Assembly (NCBI GenBank): GCA_937927875.1
Contig: CALEYV010000153.1
Coordinates: 1 to 14,309 of the forward strand
DNA: 14,309 nt
Direction: 5' to 3'
Source of the DNA: an uncultured Actinomycetes bacterium
Lineage (GTDB): Bacteria > Actinomycetota > Acidimicrobiia > IMCC26256 > PALSA-555
The notes under the pieces were generated by a model. It was not told the origin of the DNA. It saw nothing but the letters and a program-made list of their open reading frames with translations, and did no database searches. Shown piece after piece: positions 1 to 6,873 of this stretch. The first letter of the stretch is position 1. Each line of letters begins with the position of its first letter. Both the position numbers and the translations under genes were made by a program.

Positions 1-380
1 GCCTGCCGATCCGGGCCCGCTTCGCGCACTTCGCCGTCCTCGCCGACGACCCGGTGCTCGTGCTGTCGGCCCCGAACCCCGTCACGCGCCGGCTCCTGGA
101 CCGCTCCGGCCTCCGCATCGAGGACTTCGACGCCATCGAGTGCAACGAGGCGTTCGCCGCCATCGCCTTGATGTGGGCGAAGGAGTTCCGTCCCGACCCG
201 GCCCGGCTGAACCCGCGCGGCGGCGCGATCGCGATCGGCCACCCGCTCGGTGCCAGCGGCGTGCGGCTCATGACGACGCTGCTGCACCACCTCGAGTCCG
301 TCGACGGCCGGTACGGGTTCCAGACCATGTGCGAGGGCGGCGGCCAGGCCAACGCCACCGTGATCGAGCGCCTGGGCTGA
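1..380 (+). CDS. Thiolase (acetyl-CoA C-acyltransferase), C-terminal part only
   Basis: The 5' end lies outside the window; reading begins with the codon at base 3 and gives the last 125 residues. The enzyme cleaves 3-ketoacyl-CoA with CoA to acetyl-CoA and a shortened acyl-CoA in the cytoplasm. Three C-terminal thiolase signatures are visible: CNEAFA, the GGAIAIGHPLGASG block with the active-site histidine, and MCEGGGQANATVIERL with the second catalytic cysteine. The MCEGGGQAN ending resembles, from memory, steroid-type thiolases such as FadA5/FadA6 of mycobacteria rather than housekeeping AtoB; this subfamily call is inference. The nucleophilic cysteine of the N-terminal half is not in the window. 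The next gene starts 4 bases after its stop, so the two are probably co-transcribed. Confidence 0.93.
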   Translation, partial: LPIRARFAHFAVLADDPVLVLSAPNPVTRRLLDRSGLRIEDFDAIECNEAFAAIALMWAKEFRPDPARLNPRGGAIAIGHPLGASGVRLMTTLLHHLESVDGRYGFQTMCEGGGQANATVIERLG

Positions 381-384
381 GCCC

Positions 385-1179
385 GTGCTCGAGCTGCGGG
401 CGGGGCCGGCGCGCGTCCTGCTCGACGACGCCGGGGGCGGACGCGTCGAGCGGCTGATCGTCGACGGGCTCGACCTGCTCGTCCCGCCCGATGTCGACGA
501 CCACAACTACGGCGCCTTCCCGATGGCGCCGTGGGCGGGGCGGATCCGCCACGGCGAGTTCCGCTTCGACGGTGTCGACTACTCGGTCCCGTGCAACCAC
601 CCGCCCCACGCGATCCACGGCATCGTCCGGAACCGGCGCTGGCGGATCGACGAGGAATCGAGGTCGGCGGCGGTGCTGTCGGTGCCGCTCGACCAGCCGT
701 GGCCGTTCGGGGGGAGGGTCGTGCAACGAGCCGCCCTGACCGCGGACGCGCTGGCGCTGACGATGGAGGTCCACGCGCGCGAGCGCCCGATGCCGGCCAC
801 GGGCGGCTGGCATCCGTGGTGGTACCGGACGCCGCCCGGGGCGGCCCAGCCGCTCGAGGTCGAGCTGCACGCCGACGCCATGTACCGCCGCGACGACGAG
901 GGCATCCCGACCGGCGAGCTGGTCGGCGTCACGCCCCCGCCGTGGGACGACTGCTTCACCCACCTCGGCGAGCCGGCCGCGGTGCTCAGCTGGCCCGACA
1001 CGGCCACGGTGACGATCGAGACCGACTGCTCGTGCGTCGTCGTGTTCACCGAGCCCGAGCACGCCATCTGCGTCGAGCCCCAGTCCGGCCCACCCGACGC
1101 GGTGAACCTCGGCGCGGCGGCGATCGTCGAGCCGGACGCGCCACTCGTCGTTCACGCGACGTTCCGCTGGGGCCGTTAG
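385..1179 (+). CDS. Aldose 1-epimerase (galactose mutarotase-like) family protein
   Basis: A 264-residue protein of the galactose mutarotase-like beta-sandwich superfamily, whose members interconvert alpha and beta anomers of free sugars or sugar phosphates. Seen in the sequence: an N-terminal block NYGAFPMAPWAGRI (residues 41-54) with the conserved arginine R53, then HAIHGIVRN (75-83), GWHPWW with H143 in the position of the second catalytic histidine, and VEPQSGPPDAVN with E231 as the likely general base. It is shorter than canonical GalM (about 340 residues), which is common in actinobacterial members. The GTG start at 385 follows the thiolase stop by 4 bases; no strong ribosome-binding site is visible, so translation may be coupled. 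It precedes xfp by 32 bases, which suggests a link to sugar entry into the phosphoketolase route. Substrate unknown. Confidence 0.85.
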   Translation: MLELRAGPARVLLDDAGGGRVERLIVDGLDLLVPPDVDDHNYGAFPMAPWAGRIRHGEFRFDGVDYSVPCNHPPHAIHGIVRNRRWRIDEESRSAAVLSVPLDQPWPFGGRVVQRAALTADALALTMEVHARERPMPATGGWHPWWYRTPPGAAQPLEVELHADAMYRRDDEGIPTGELVGVTPPPWDDCFTHLGEPAAVLSWPDTATVTIETDCSCVVVFTEPEHAICVEPQSGPPDAVNLGAAAIVEPDAPLVVHATFRWGR

Positions 1180-1211
1180 CCGCGCCGCCGGGCCTGGGTA
1201 CGATCCGGGCG

Positions 1212-3566
1212 GTGCCCCCCGACGCCGACCTCGAAGCCCTCGACGCGTACTGGCGGGCGGCGAACTACCTCACCGTCGGGCAGATCTACCTGCGCGACAA
1301 CCCGCTGCTCGCCGAGCCGCTGGCGCCCGAGCACATCAAGCCCCGCCTGCTCGGTCACTGGGGCACGTCGCCCGGCCTGAGCCTCCTCTACGCGCACCTG
1401 AACCGGGTGATTCGCGAGCGCGACGCCAACGTGCTGTTCCTCACCGGGCCCGGGCACGGCGGCCCGGCCGTGCTCGCCAACGTGTACCTCGAGGGCACGT
1501 ACTCCGAGGTGTACCCGGACGTGTCGCAGAGCCGCGAGGGGATGGCCCGGCTGTTCCGCCAGTTCTCCACTCCCTACGGCGTCCCGAGCCACGTCAGCGT
1601 CCCGACGCCGGGCTCGATCCACGAGGGCGGCGAGCTCGGCTACGCGCTCGTCCACGCCTTCGGGGCCGCGTTCGACAACCCGGACCTCGTCGTCGCCTGC
1701 GTCATCGGGGACGGCGAGGCCGAGACCGGGCCGCTCGCGGGCTCGTGGGCGGGCATCGACTTCCTCAACCCGGCCCGCGACGGCGCGGTGCTGCCGGTCC
1801 TGCACCTCAACGGCTACAAGATCTCGGGCCCCACGGTGTTCGGCCGGGCCCGCGACGACGCGGTCGAGGCGATCCTCGCCGGGCACGGCTACGAGGTGCA
1901 CTTCGTCGAGGGCGACGATCCGCCGGCCGTGCACGCGGCGCTGGCGTCGACGCTCGACCGCTGCTTCGACGCCATCGGCGAGATCCAGGCCGGGGCGCGC
2001 GCCCACGGCGTCGGCGCCCGGCCCCGCTGGCCCGCCATCGTGCTGCGGACCCTGAAGGGATGGACCGGGCCGAAGACGGTCGACGGCGAGCCGGTCGAGG
2101 GCACGTTCCGCGCCCACCAGGTGCCGATCCCCGACCCGGCCGGGAACCCGGAGCACCTGCGCCAGCTCGAGGCCTGGATGCGCTCGTACCGGGCCGAGGA
2201 CCTGTTCGACGCCGACGGACGGCTCGTCGCGGCACTGGCCGCGCTCGCCCCGAGCGGCGAGCGCCGCATGGGCTCCAACCCCCACGCCAACGGCGGGGGC
2301 CTCCTCGTCCCGCTCGAGCTGCCCGACGCCGGCAGCTACTCGATCCCGGTACCGCGGCACGGCGCGGAGCTCCAGGAGTCGACGCGGCGCCTCGGCGAGC
2401 TGCTCCGGGACACCTTCGTGAAGAACGAGCCGGCCGCCAACTTCCGGCTCTTCTGCCCCGACGAGACGAACTCCAACCGGCTGGGCGCGGTGTTCGACGT
2501 CCAGAACCGGTGCCTGCTGGAGCCCACCATCCCGATCGACGACCACGTCGCCAATGACGGTCGCGTGATGGAGATCCTGAGCGAGCACAGCTGCCAGGGC
2601 TGGCTCGAGGGCTACGTCCTCACCGGCCGGCACGGTCTCTTCGCGACGTACGAGGCGTTCGCGATGGTGTCGGCGTCGATGCTCGTCCAGCACACCAAGT
2701 GGCTCGAGGCCGCCGCCGACCTCCCGTGGCGCGAGCCGGTCGCGTCGCTGAACGTGCTGCTCACCTCGACCTGCTGGCGCAACGACCACAACGGGTTCAG
2801 CCACCAGGGCCCCGGCCTGATCGACATCATCGTCACGAAGCGGGGCAACGTCGCCCGGATCTACCTGCCGCCCGACGCCAACTGCCTCCTATCGGTCGCT
2901 GATCACTGCCTGCGCAGCCGCGACTGCGTGAACCTCATCGTGATCGACAAGCAGCCCCAGCCCCAGTGGCTCAACATGGAGGACGCGCGGGAGCACTGCC
3001 TTCGCGGGGCCTCGGTCTGGACCTGGGCCGGCACCACCGACCGCGACGACCCCGACGTCGTCCTCGCCTCGGCGGGCGACATCCCGACCATGGAGCTGCT
3101 GGCCGCCGCCGATCTGCTGCGCCAGAAGGTCCCCGAGCTGAAGGTGCGGGTCGTCAACGTCGTCGACCTCATGTCGCTGTTCACGCCCGACGTGCATCCC
3201 CACGGCATGACCGAGGACCGGTTCATGGACCTCTTCACCGCCGACCACGACGTGGTCTTCGCGTTCCACGGCTACCCGAGCGCCATGCACAATGCCGTCC
3301 ATGGCCGGCCCCGCCCCGACCGCTTCCACGTCCGGGGTTACAACGAGGAGGGGACGACCACGACCCCCTTCGACATGGTGGTGCGCAACGGGATCAGCCG
3401 CTACCACCTCGCGACCGAGGCGCTGCGCCGGGCCCGGCGCGTCCCGGAGGCGGCCGAGGACGTCATCGCGTTCTGCAACGCCCAGCTGAAGCGCCACCCG
3501 GGGTACATCCGCGAACACCTGGAGGACATGCCGGAGGTGCGCGACTGGCGCTGGTCCGGTCCGTGA
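1212..3566 (+). CDS. xfp: Xylulose-5-phosphate/fructose-6-phosphate phosphoketolase
   Basis: A 784-residue thiamine-diphosphate enzyme that splits xylulose-5-P or fructose-6-P with phosphate into acetyl-phosphate plus glyceraldehyde-3-P or erythrose-4-P. Family hallmarks run through the whole length: GHWGTSPG (H49), GPGHGGPA (H82), PSH (H127), SIHEGGELGYA (135-145), the GDGEAETGPLAGSW signature (166-179) with the cofactor GDG, LHLNGYKI, PDETNSNRL with E418 as the likely cofactor-activating glutamate, NDHNGFSHQGPG (H531) and EEGTTTTPFDM near the C-terminus. Length matches the usual 780-830 residues. The GTG at 1212 is chosen because it directly precedes the typical DAYWRAANYLTVGQ N-terminus; the frame is open much further upstream, but that part lies inside the mutarotase gene. 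The stop overlaps the ackA start (GTGA), which implies translational coupling. Whether it uses one or both substrates cannot be told from sequence. Confidence 0.97.
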   Translation: MPPDADLEALDAYWRAANYLTVGQIYLRDNPLLAEPLAPEHIKPRLLGHWGTSPGLSLLYAHLNRVIRERDANVLFLTGPGHGGPAVLANVYLEGTYSEVYPDVSQSREGMARLFRQFSTPYGVPSHVSVPTPGSIHEGGELGYALVHAFGAAFDNPDLVVACVIGDGEAETGPLAGSWAGIDFLNPARDGAVLPVLHLNGYKISGPTVFGRARDDAVEAILAGHGYEVHFVEGDDPPAVHAALASTLDRCFDAIGEIQAGARAHGVGARPRWPAIVLRTLKGWTGPKTVDGEPVEGTFRAHQVPIPDPAGNPEHLRQLEAWMRSYRAEDLFDADGRLVAALAALAPSGERRMGSNPHANGGGLLVPLELPDAGSYSIPVPRHGAELQESTRRLGELLRDTFVKNEPAANFRLFCPDETNSNRLGAVFDVQNRCLLEPTIPIDDHVANDGRVMEILSEHSCQGWLEGYVLTGRHGLFATYEAFAMVSASMLVQHTKWLEAAADLPWREPVASLNVLLTSTCWRNDHNGFSHQGPGLIDIIVTKRGNVARIYLPPDANCLLSVADHCLRSRDCVNLIVIDKQPQPQWLNMEDAREHCLRGASVWTWAGTTDRDDPDVVLASAGDIPTMELLAAADLLRQKVPELKVRVVNVVDLMSLFTPDVHPHGMTEDRFMDLFTADHDVVFAFHGYPSAMHNAVHGRPRPDRFHVRGYNEEGTTTTPFDMVVRNGISRYHLATEALRRARRVPEAAEDVIAFCNAQLKRHPGYIREHLEDMPEVRDWRWSGP

Positions 3567-4657
3567 CCAGGGACGACACCGAGGTCGTCCTCTGCGTGAA
3601 CGGCGGCTCGTCGTCGGTGAAGTGCGCCGTCATCCGCGTCGGCGTCGCCGAGGAGCAGCTGGCGGCCTCGAGCGTCGACGGCGCTGATGCGCTCGACGCG
3701 GCGCTCGAGCAGCTCGGCCCGGCCCGGGACGAAGCCACCGCGATCGGCCACCGGTTCGTGCACGGCGGACCCCGCCACGACCGGCCGACCCTGGTCGACG
3801 ACCGGCTGCTCACGGACCTTCAGGCCGCGGTGCCGTTCGCGCCGCTGCACCTCCCCGCCGCGATCGCGGCGGTCGAGACGCTGGCCGCTCGTTGCCCCGG
3901 GCTGCCCCAGGTGGTGTGCTTCGACACCACGTTCCACCGGACCATGCCGGAGTCCGCGTGGCGGCTCCCGATTCCGGACGCGCTCACCGACGCGGGGATC
4001 CGGCGGTACGGGTTCCACGGCCTGTCCTACGAGTACCTGGTCGCGACCATCGGCGCCGACGCACTCGGTCGGGCAGTGCTCGCCCACCTCGGCAGCGGCG
4101 CCAGCCTCTGCGCGGTGCGCGACGGGCGGTCAGTGCACACGACGATGGGGCTCACGCCCACCGGCGGCATCGTCATGAGCAGCCGCAGCGGCGATCTCGA
4201 TCCGGGAGTGCTCATTTTTCTCGCCCGGGAGCTCGGGTACGACCCCGATCACCTCGAGCGGCTCGTCGAGCACGAAGCCGGTCTCGTCGCGCTCTCGGGC
4301 GACAGCGCCGACATGCGGACCTTGCTCGGCCGCCGCGCGGCCGGGGACAAGCGAGCCGTGCTCGCCGTCGATGTGTTCGCGACCACGGTGCGCATGCAGA
4401 TCGGCGCGTACGCCGCGCTGCTGGGCGGCGTCGACACCGTTGTCTTCACCGGTGGGATCGGAGCGAGCGCTGCGCCGGTCCGGGCCGAGGTCTGCGCCGG
4501 CTTGGAGGGCCTCGGTGTCCGCGTGGACGACGCGCGCAATGCCGTCGACGCCCCGGTCATCAGCTCTGACGAGGCAACGGTGACCACGCGAGTCCTCGAA
4601 ACCGACGAGGCGCTCATGGTTGCCCGCCACACCAGATCGGTGCTGTCGGGCTCATAA
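3563..4657 (+). CDS. ackA: Acetate kinase, short form, coupled to phosphoketolase
   Basis: A 364-residue ASKHA-fold kinase that transfers phosphate from acetyl-phosphate to ADP, giving acetate and ATP. Active-site positions of the family are present: N13 in VNGGSSSVK, R64 in GHRFVHGG, catalytic D121 in CFDTTFH, RYGFHGLSYEY (148-158), H175 in AHLGSGAS, R208 in SRSGDLDPG and E349 in ETDEALMVAR. It is about 35 residues shorter than typical AckA (near 400). Two motifs differ from common AckA: MGLTPTGG instead of a TPLEG-type loop, and GGIGASAA instead of GGIGENS. Its GTG overlaps the xfp stop by 4 bases, so the two products should be made together. Oddly, the last codons and the TAA stop lie inside a tRNA-fMet-like anticodon stem-loop (4646-4662), so the C-terminal SGS appears to be tRNA-derived. 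Confidence 0.95.
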   Translation: MTRDDTEVVLCVNGGSSSVKCAVIRVGVAEEQLAASSVDGADALDAALEQLGPARDEATAIGHRFVHGGPRHDRPTLVDDRLLTDLQAAVPFAPLHLPAAIAAVETLAARCPGLPQVVCFDTTFHRTMPESAWRLPIPDALTDAGIRRYGFHGLSYEYLVATIGADALGRAVLAHLGSGASLCAVRDGRSVHTTMGLTPTGGIVMSSRSGDLDPGVLIFLARELGYDPDHLERLVEHEAGLVALSGDSADMRTLLGRRAAGDKRAVLAVDVFATTVRMQIGAYAALLGGVDTVVFTGGIGASAAPVRAEVCAGLEGLGVRVDDARNAVDAPVISSDEATVTTRVLETDEALMVARHTRSVLSGS

Positions 4658-4696
4658 CCCGAAGGTCGCGGGTCCAAATCCCGCCCCCCGCCACCA
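4646..4696 (+). other. tRNA-fMet-like 3' half (anticodon arm to CCA), candidate attachment site
   Basis: This reads as the 3' half of an initiator-type methionine tRNA. It has the anticodon stem TCGGG/CCCGA (4646-4650 and 4658-4662) around loop CTCATAA with anticodon CAT, variable loop AGGTC, T stem GCGGG/CCCGC around TCCAAAT, then a CCCCGCC-type acceptor strand, A and CCA (4686-4696). There is one extra C at 4685, and the T loop is TCC rather than TTC. No matching 5' half (acceptor strand and D arm) is found upstream, where ackA coding sequence runs instead. Such 3' halves are what site-specific integrases use and duplicate. The pairing is seen in the sequence; the att role is inference. Confidence 0.7.
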
Positions 4697-4876
4697 TCGC
4701 CGTGGCCGCATAGCAATGATCTTGTATCCGTGTCTGTCTACGGCGCCGCACCGGGGATCGTGAACCTCGGCGAACTCCCGTTCATCCGGGGGACTCGTCG
4801 TGTTCGGTGACCCAACGTCCAGGCAGTAAATGGGATGCCTGGAGGCGGTGGGAGCGGCTCCCAGGGTCGCGTTGTG
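4697..4876. other. Gene-poor spacer after the tRNA-like fragment
   Basis: 180 bases between the tRNA-like fragment and the peroxidase stop. A 26-codon open frame (GTG 4730 to TGA 4810) is present but has no ribosome-binding site and no recognised similarity. A compact palindrome, GGGAGCGGCTCCC at 4850-4862, lies 14 bases past the peroxidase stop and could form a hairpin at the end of that transcript, but no T-run follows it on the minus strand. No further tRNA sequence or integrase fragment is recognised. Confidence 0.45.
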
Positions 4877-5365
4877 TCAGGTGGTCAGGGCACCTTCGAT
4901 CGCGCCAGTCACCTCAGGCGCCTCCGGCTCGACCTGGGGCGCGAAGCGCGCCACCACGCTCCCGTCCGGCGCCACGAGGAACTTCTCGAAGTTCCAGCGG
5001 ATGTCCCCGGCGTAGCCCTCACCGTCCGAGGTCTTCGTCAGCTCGGCGTAGAGCGCATGGCGGTCGTCGCCGTTCACGTCGATCTTCTCGAACAGCGGAA
5101 ACGTCACCCCATAGGTCGTCGAACAGAAGGTTGCGATCTCCTCGGGGGACCCCGGCTCCTGGCCGAGGAACTGGTTGCACGGGAAGCCCAGCACCGCGAA
5201 GCCCCGGTCGCCGTACTGCTCCTGGAGTCTCTCGAGACCCTCGTACTGCGGTGTCAGCCCGCACTTCGAGGCCACGTTCACCATCAGCGTGACCTTGCCA
5301 CTCTCCTGCGTGAGACGGTCCGGGGTGCCGTCGAGCGCGGCGATGGGGGTGTCATACAACGACAT
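4877..5365 (-). CDS. Glutathione peroxidase-family thiol peroxidase (cysteine type)
   Basis: A 162-residue complete member of the GPx family, reducing hydrogen peroxide or organic hydroperoxides in the cytoplasm. Seen: NVASKCGLTPQY with peroxidatic C35 (cysteine in the selenocysteine position), FPCNQFLGQEPG with Q69, and IRWNFEKF with W124 and N125, completing the Cys-Gln-Trp-Asn catalytic set. C81 in EIATFCSTTYGVTFPLF sits where thioredoxin-dependent members keep their resolving cysteine. Actinobacteria generally lack glutathione, so thioredoxin is the more likely reductant (inference). The ATG at 5365 is preceded on its strand by GGAGG with 5 bases of spacing, which fixes the start. It is a single gene flanked on both sides by tRNA-like 3' halves, so it may have arrived as, or been bracketed by, mobile DNA. 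Confidence 0.95.
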   Translation of the reverse strand: MSLYDTPIAALDGTPDRLTQESGKVTLMVNVASKCGLTPQYEGLERLQEQYGDRGFAVLGFPCNQFLGQEPGSPEEIATFCSTTYGVTFPLFEKIDVNGDDRHALYAELTKTSDGEGYAGDIRWNFEKFLVAPDGSVVARFAPQVEPEAPEVTGAIEGALTT

Positions 5366-5383
5366 CAGGTCCTCCGAAATCGA

Positions 5384-5444
5384 GACTCGAACCGGACCTT
5401 ACCCGCAGGATGCCTGACAACCCGAAGGTCGCCGGTTCGCACTC
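5384..5444. repeat. Imperfect inverted repeat upstream of the peroxidase gene
   Basis: The left arm GACTCGAACCGGACCTT (5384-5400) matches the reverse complement of the right arm (5425-5444), with the core CGAACCGG facing CCGGTTCG and a 24-base centre. Both arms resemble tRNA T-arms (GGTTCG), one on each strand. The repeat covers the region just upstream of the peroxidase ribosome-binding site and overlaps the second tRNA-like fragment. It could be a remnant of recombined tRNA sequence, a regulatory stem-loop, or chance. Confidence 0.45.
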
Positions 5445-5450
5445 GCCTCC
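5414..5450 (+). other. Second, decayed tRNA-like 3' half
   Basis: The loop CTGACAA (anticodon position GAC) is followed by CCCGA, variable loop AGGTC, GCCGG, the T-loop-like TTCGCAC and a degenerate TCGCC. Bases 5419-5432 (AACCCGAAGGTCGC) are identical to 4656-4669 in the first fragment, giving a 14-base direct repeat about 760 bases apart in the same orientation. Here the 5' anticodon strand is missing and the T stem does not close, so this is not a working tRNA. It may be an old attachment-site copy. Confidence 0.4.
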
Positions 5451-5555
5451 GACTTGGTTGGATAGCGCGGAAGCTCGATGCCAGGCGACGCCGATCCGGT
5501 GCTGCGCGCGGCGTCGCTCCTGGCGGGGCTCGCTTCGGCGCTTGGTGAGCGTGAA

Positions 5556-5588
5556 GTCCCGCGGCGGTCCAACTGCCGGGCGCGGGAC
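5556..5588 (+). promoter_or_regulatory. Strong stem-loop upstream of the secreted-protein gene
   Basis: Within 5366-5649, a 284-base gap without a convincing gene, bases 5556-5588 fold into a long hairpin: GTCCCGC pairs with GCGGGAC, and GGCGGT with ACTGCC around a CCA loop, with a GGGC bulge on the 3' side (13 pairs including one G-T). It lies about 60 bases before the ATG at 5650. No T-run follows, so it could be a factor-dependent terminator, an mRNA leader structure or an operator. The rest of the gap holds the inverted repeat and the decayed tRNA-like fragment. Confidence 0.4.
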
Positions 5589-5649
5589 GGCATTAGCGTG
5601 ACGTGCCTCGTCCGCCCCCAGGCGACGGACCGGAGAGGACTCAACGCCG

Positions 5650-6318
5650 ATGCGTCCTGCGCGAGCGCTCGCTCCCCTGGTCGGCCTGCTGCTGGTCGCC
5701 GCGTTCCCCGGCGCCGCAGGTGCCGGGACGCGCGCGGCGTCCAACCAGGCCATCTTCTCGGCGGGGCTGATCGCGGCGGGTGACGTGCCCGCTGGCTGGA
5801 CGCCCTCGAAGCAGTCGGACAACGCGCTGAAGGACTACCGCGGCATCCCTGACTGCAAGCAGTTCGTGGCGGCCGCCGAAGCCATCCGCAAGGGTGCCGC
5901 ACGCAAGCTGTCGCCGTCCTTCACCGACGACACCTCACCCCACCAGCTCGCCATGGCCCAGGACACGGTGTTCGCGTTCAAGTCCACCAGCGCCGCGAGC
6001 AAGGCGTTCAAGGCGCTGAAGGCAGCGCCGGCGGGGAACTGCCTGGCCAAGGTGGCGGTGAAGGCGGTGCCAGGCCAGTCACGGTCCAGCGTGACGGACC
6101 TCTCGTCGCAGGTACAGGGCGCCGGTGACGACAGCTTCGCCTACGAGATCACGCTCCACGCGGCCGACCAATCGGGGCCGATCACCGCAGTGTTCGACGT
6201 CGTCGGCGTGCGCGTCGGACGGGCCGTCGTCAACGTCGACTTCGGCAACCAGGACACCACCCTTCCCCAGGCCCGCGCGATCTTGAACGCGGTGGTGAAC
6301 CGACTCGTCAGCGCCTGA
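5650..6318 (+). CDS. Secreted protein of unknown function with two cysteines
   Basis: A 222-residue protein not recognised with confidence. The N-terminus has positive residues (MRPAR), a hydrophobic stretch ALAPLVGLLLVAAFPGAAG and small residues suited to signal peptidase I cleavage near AGA (23-25), so export is likely; there is no lipobox cysteine. The mature part has two cysteines, C69 (PDCKQF) and C131 (GNCLAK), which could form one disulfide. It carries an early DVPAGW segment and alternating polar beta-like segments towards the C-terminus (AVFDVVGVRVGRAVVNVDF). The layout vaguely resembles PknH-like extracellular sensor domains of actinobacteria, but that is a weak impression. The ATG at 5650 has GGAGAGG upstream with about 11 bases of spacing. 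It converges with the SnoaL-like gene 78 bases downstream. Confidence 0.8.
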   Translation: MRPARALAPLVGLLLVAAFPGAAGAGTRAASNQAIFSAGLIAAGDVPAGWTPSKQSDNALKDYRGIPDCKQFVAAAEAIRKGAARKLSPSFTDDTSPHQLAMAQDTVFAFKSTSAASKAFKALKAAPAGNCLAKVAVKAVPGQSRSSVTDLSSQVQGAGDDSFAYEITLHAADQSGPITAVFDVVGVRVGRAVVNVDFGNQDTTLPQARAILNAVVNRLVSA

Positions 6319-6383
6319 TCGACAGCGCGCTCCGCTCGCCGAACTGCACCAGCACGACAACGCGCGCGCGGTGGTGGCGGTTC

Positions 6384-6398
6384 GAGCGATTTTCGCTC
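6384..6398. terminator. Short hairpin between two convergent genes
   Basis: GAGCGA, TTT, TCGCTC forms a 6-base-pair stem-loop. It lies between the secreted-protein gene (+) and the SnoaL-like gene (-), and it overlaps the TGA of the latter. It could serve both strands, though neither strand has a T-run after it. Confidence 0.35.
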
Positions 6399-6873
6399 AT
6401 TGGAACACCCCGCTGAAGAGGCCGTAGTTGCCGGTCATCCAGCTCACCGTCAGCTTGCACTTGGCGATGCGCCACCCTTGCGAGGTCCGCTCGAACTGGT
6501 TCGTGTAGTAGCCGTAGACCGTCTGGTCGCTGTCGCCGGTGGCGTTCGGGCTGTGGTGCCGAGCCTGCACGTAGGCAACGCATGTCGCATGATCGTCGTC
6601 GTGGAACGTGATCACATGGTTTGTGATCATGTGTTGCGTTGCCTCCAGACGGTCCATGACCGGCTTCGTCATCGCGACCCACTCGTCGGCCTTCAAAAGA
6701 ACCGCGGGTGCGCCGAACCCGGAGCTGAAGTCCACTTCGATCTCGTCAGCGAAGCAGGTGCGAAAGAGCTCCCAGTTCCGGGTGTCGGTTCCGGTCGCGT
6801 ATCGAAGCTGGACATCGCTGATCTCAGCGCGGTCCAAGAGTTGCTGTAACCGGGCTGCGTCAACGGTAGACAT
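6397..6873 (-). CDS. SnoaL-like / NTF2-fold protein
   Basis: A 158-residue protein with the layout of SnoaL-like (NTF2 superfamily) proteins. It has an N-terminal helix pair LQQLLDRAEISDVQLRYATG, the D-x-R-x-W-x-x-F motif (DTRNWELFRTCF, 30-41), the QHMITNH segment (80-86) where family members often carry pocket histidines, AYVQARHH (100-107), and the closing GYYTNQFERTSQGWRI. Members act as small-molecule isomerases, dehydratases or hydroxylase partners; the reaction here cannot be assigned. Its ATG has no ribosome-binding site of its own. A short overlapping leader frame on the same strand (6892 down to 6860) does have AAGGAG. Base composition is visibly lower in GC than the neighbours: 31 of 60 bases in 6601-6660 are G or C. 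It is divergent from rtcB, 53 bases away. Confidence 0.85.
   Translation of the reverse strand: MSTVDAARLQQLLDRAEISDVQLRYATGTDTRNWELFRTCFADEIEVDFSSGFGAPAVLLKADEWVAMTKPVMDRLEATQHMITNHVITFHDDDHATCVAYVQARHHSPNATGDSDQTVYGYYTNQFERTSQGWRIAKCKLTVSWMTGNYGLFSGVFQ

Noticed and set aside
531..1211. Upstream extension of the xfp frame to an ATG at 531
   Set aside because: The translation before 1212 is arginine- and proline-rich and overlaps the mutarotase gene. The Xfp family N-terminus begins just after the GTG at 1212.
1176..2804. Long minus-strand open frame opposite xfp (542 codons)
   Set aside because: It is a GC-driven shadow of the phosphoketolase gene. Its translation is low-complexity, rich in R, G and V, with no family motif, whereas the plus strand has full Xfp signatures.
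4646..4696. Annotating this as a functional tRNA-Met gene
   Set aside because: There is no 5' acceptor strand or D arm upstream, the acceptor region has an extra C, and ackA coding sequence occupies the place of the 5' half.
4730..4810. 26-codon ORF between the tRNA-like fragment and the peroxidase gene
   Set aside because: It has no ribosome-binding site, no recognised similarity, and a length expected by chance; it is mentioned only as part of the spacer.
5478..5783. 101-codon plus-strand ORF ahead of the secreted protein
   Set aside because: It overlaps the signal-peptide region in another frame, turns arginine-rich there, and has no ribosome-binding site. The ORF starting at 5650 has a proper signal peptide and ribosome-binding site.
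6610..6628. Inverted repeat GATCACA...TGTGATC resembling an operator
   Set aside because: It lies inside the SnoaL-like coding sequence, where it encodes the conserved HMITNHVI segment; the symmetry follows from similar codons.
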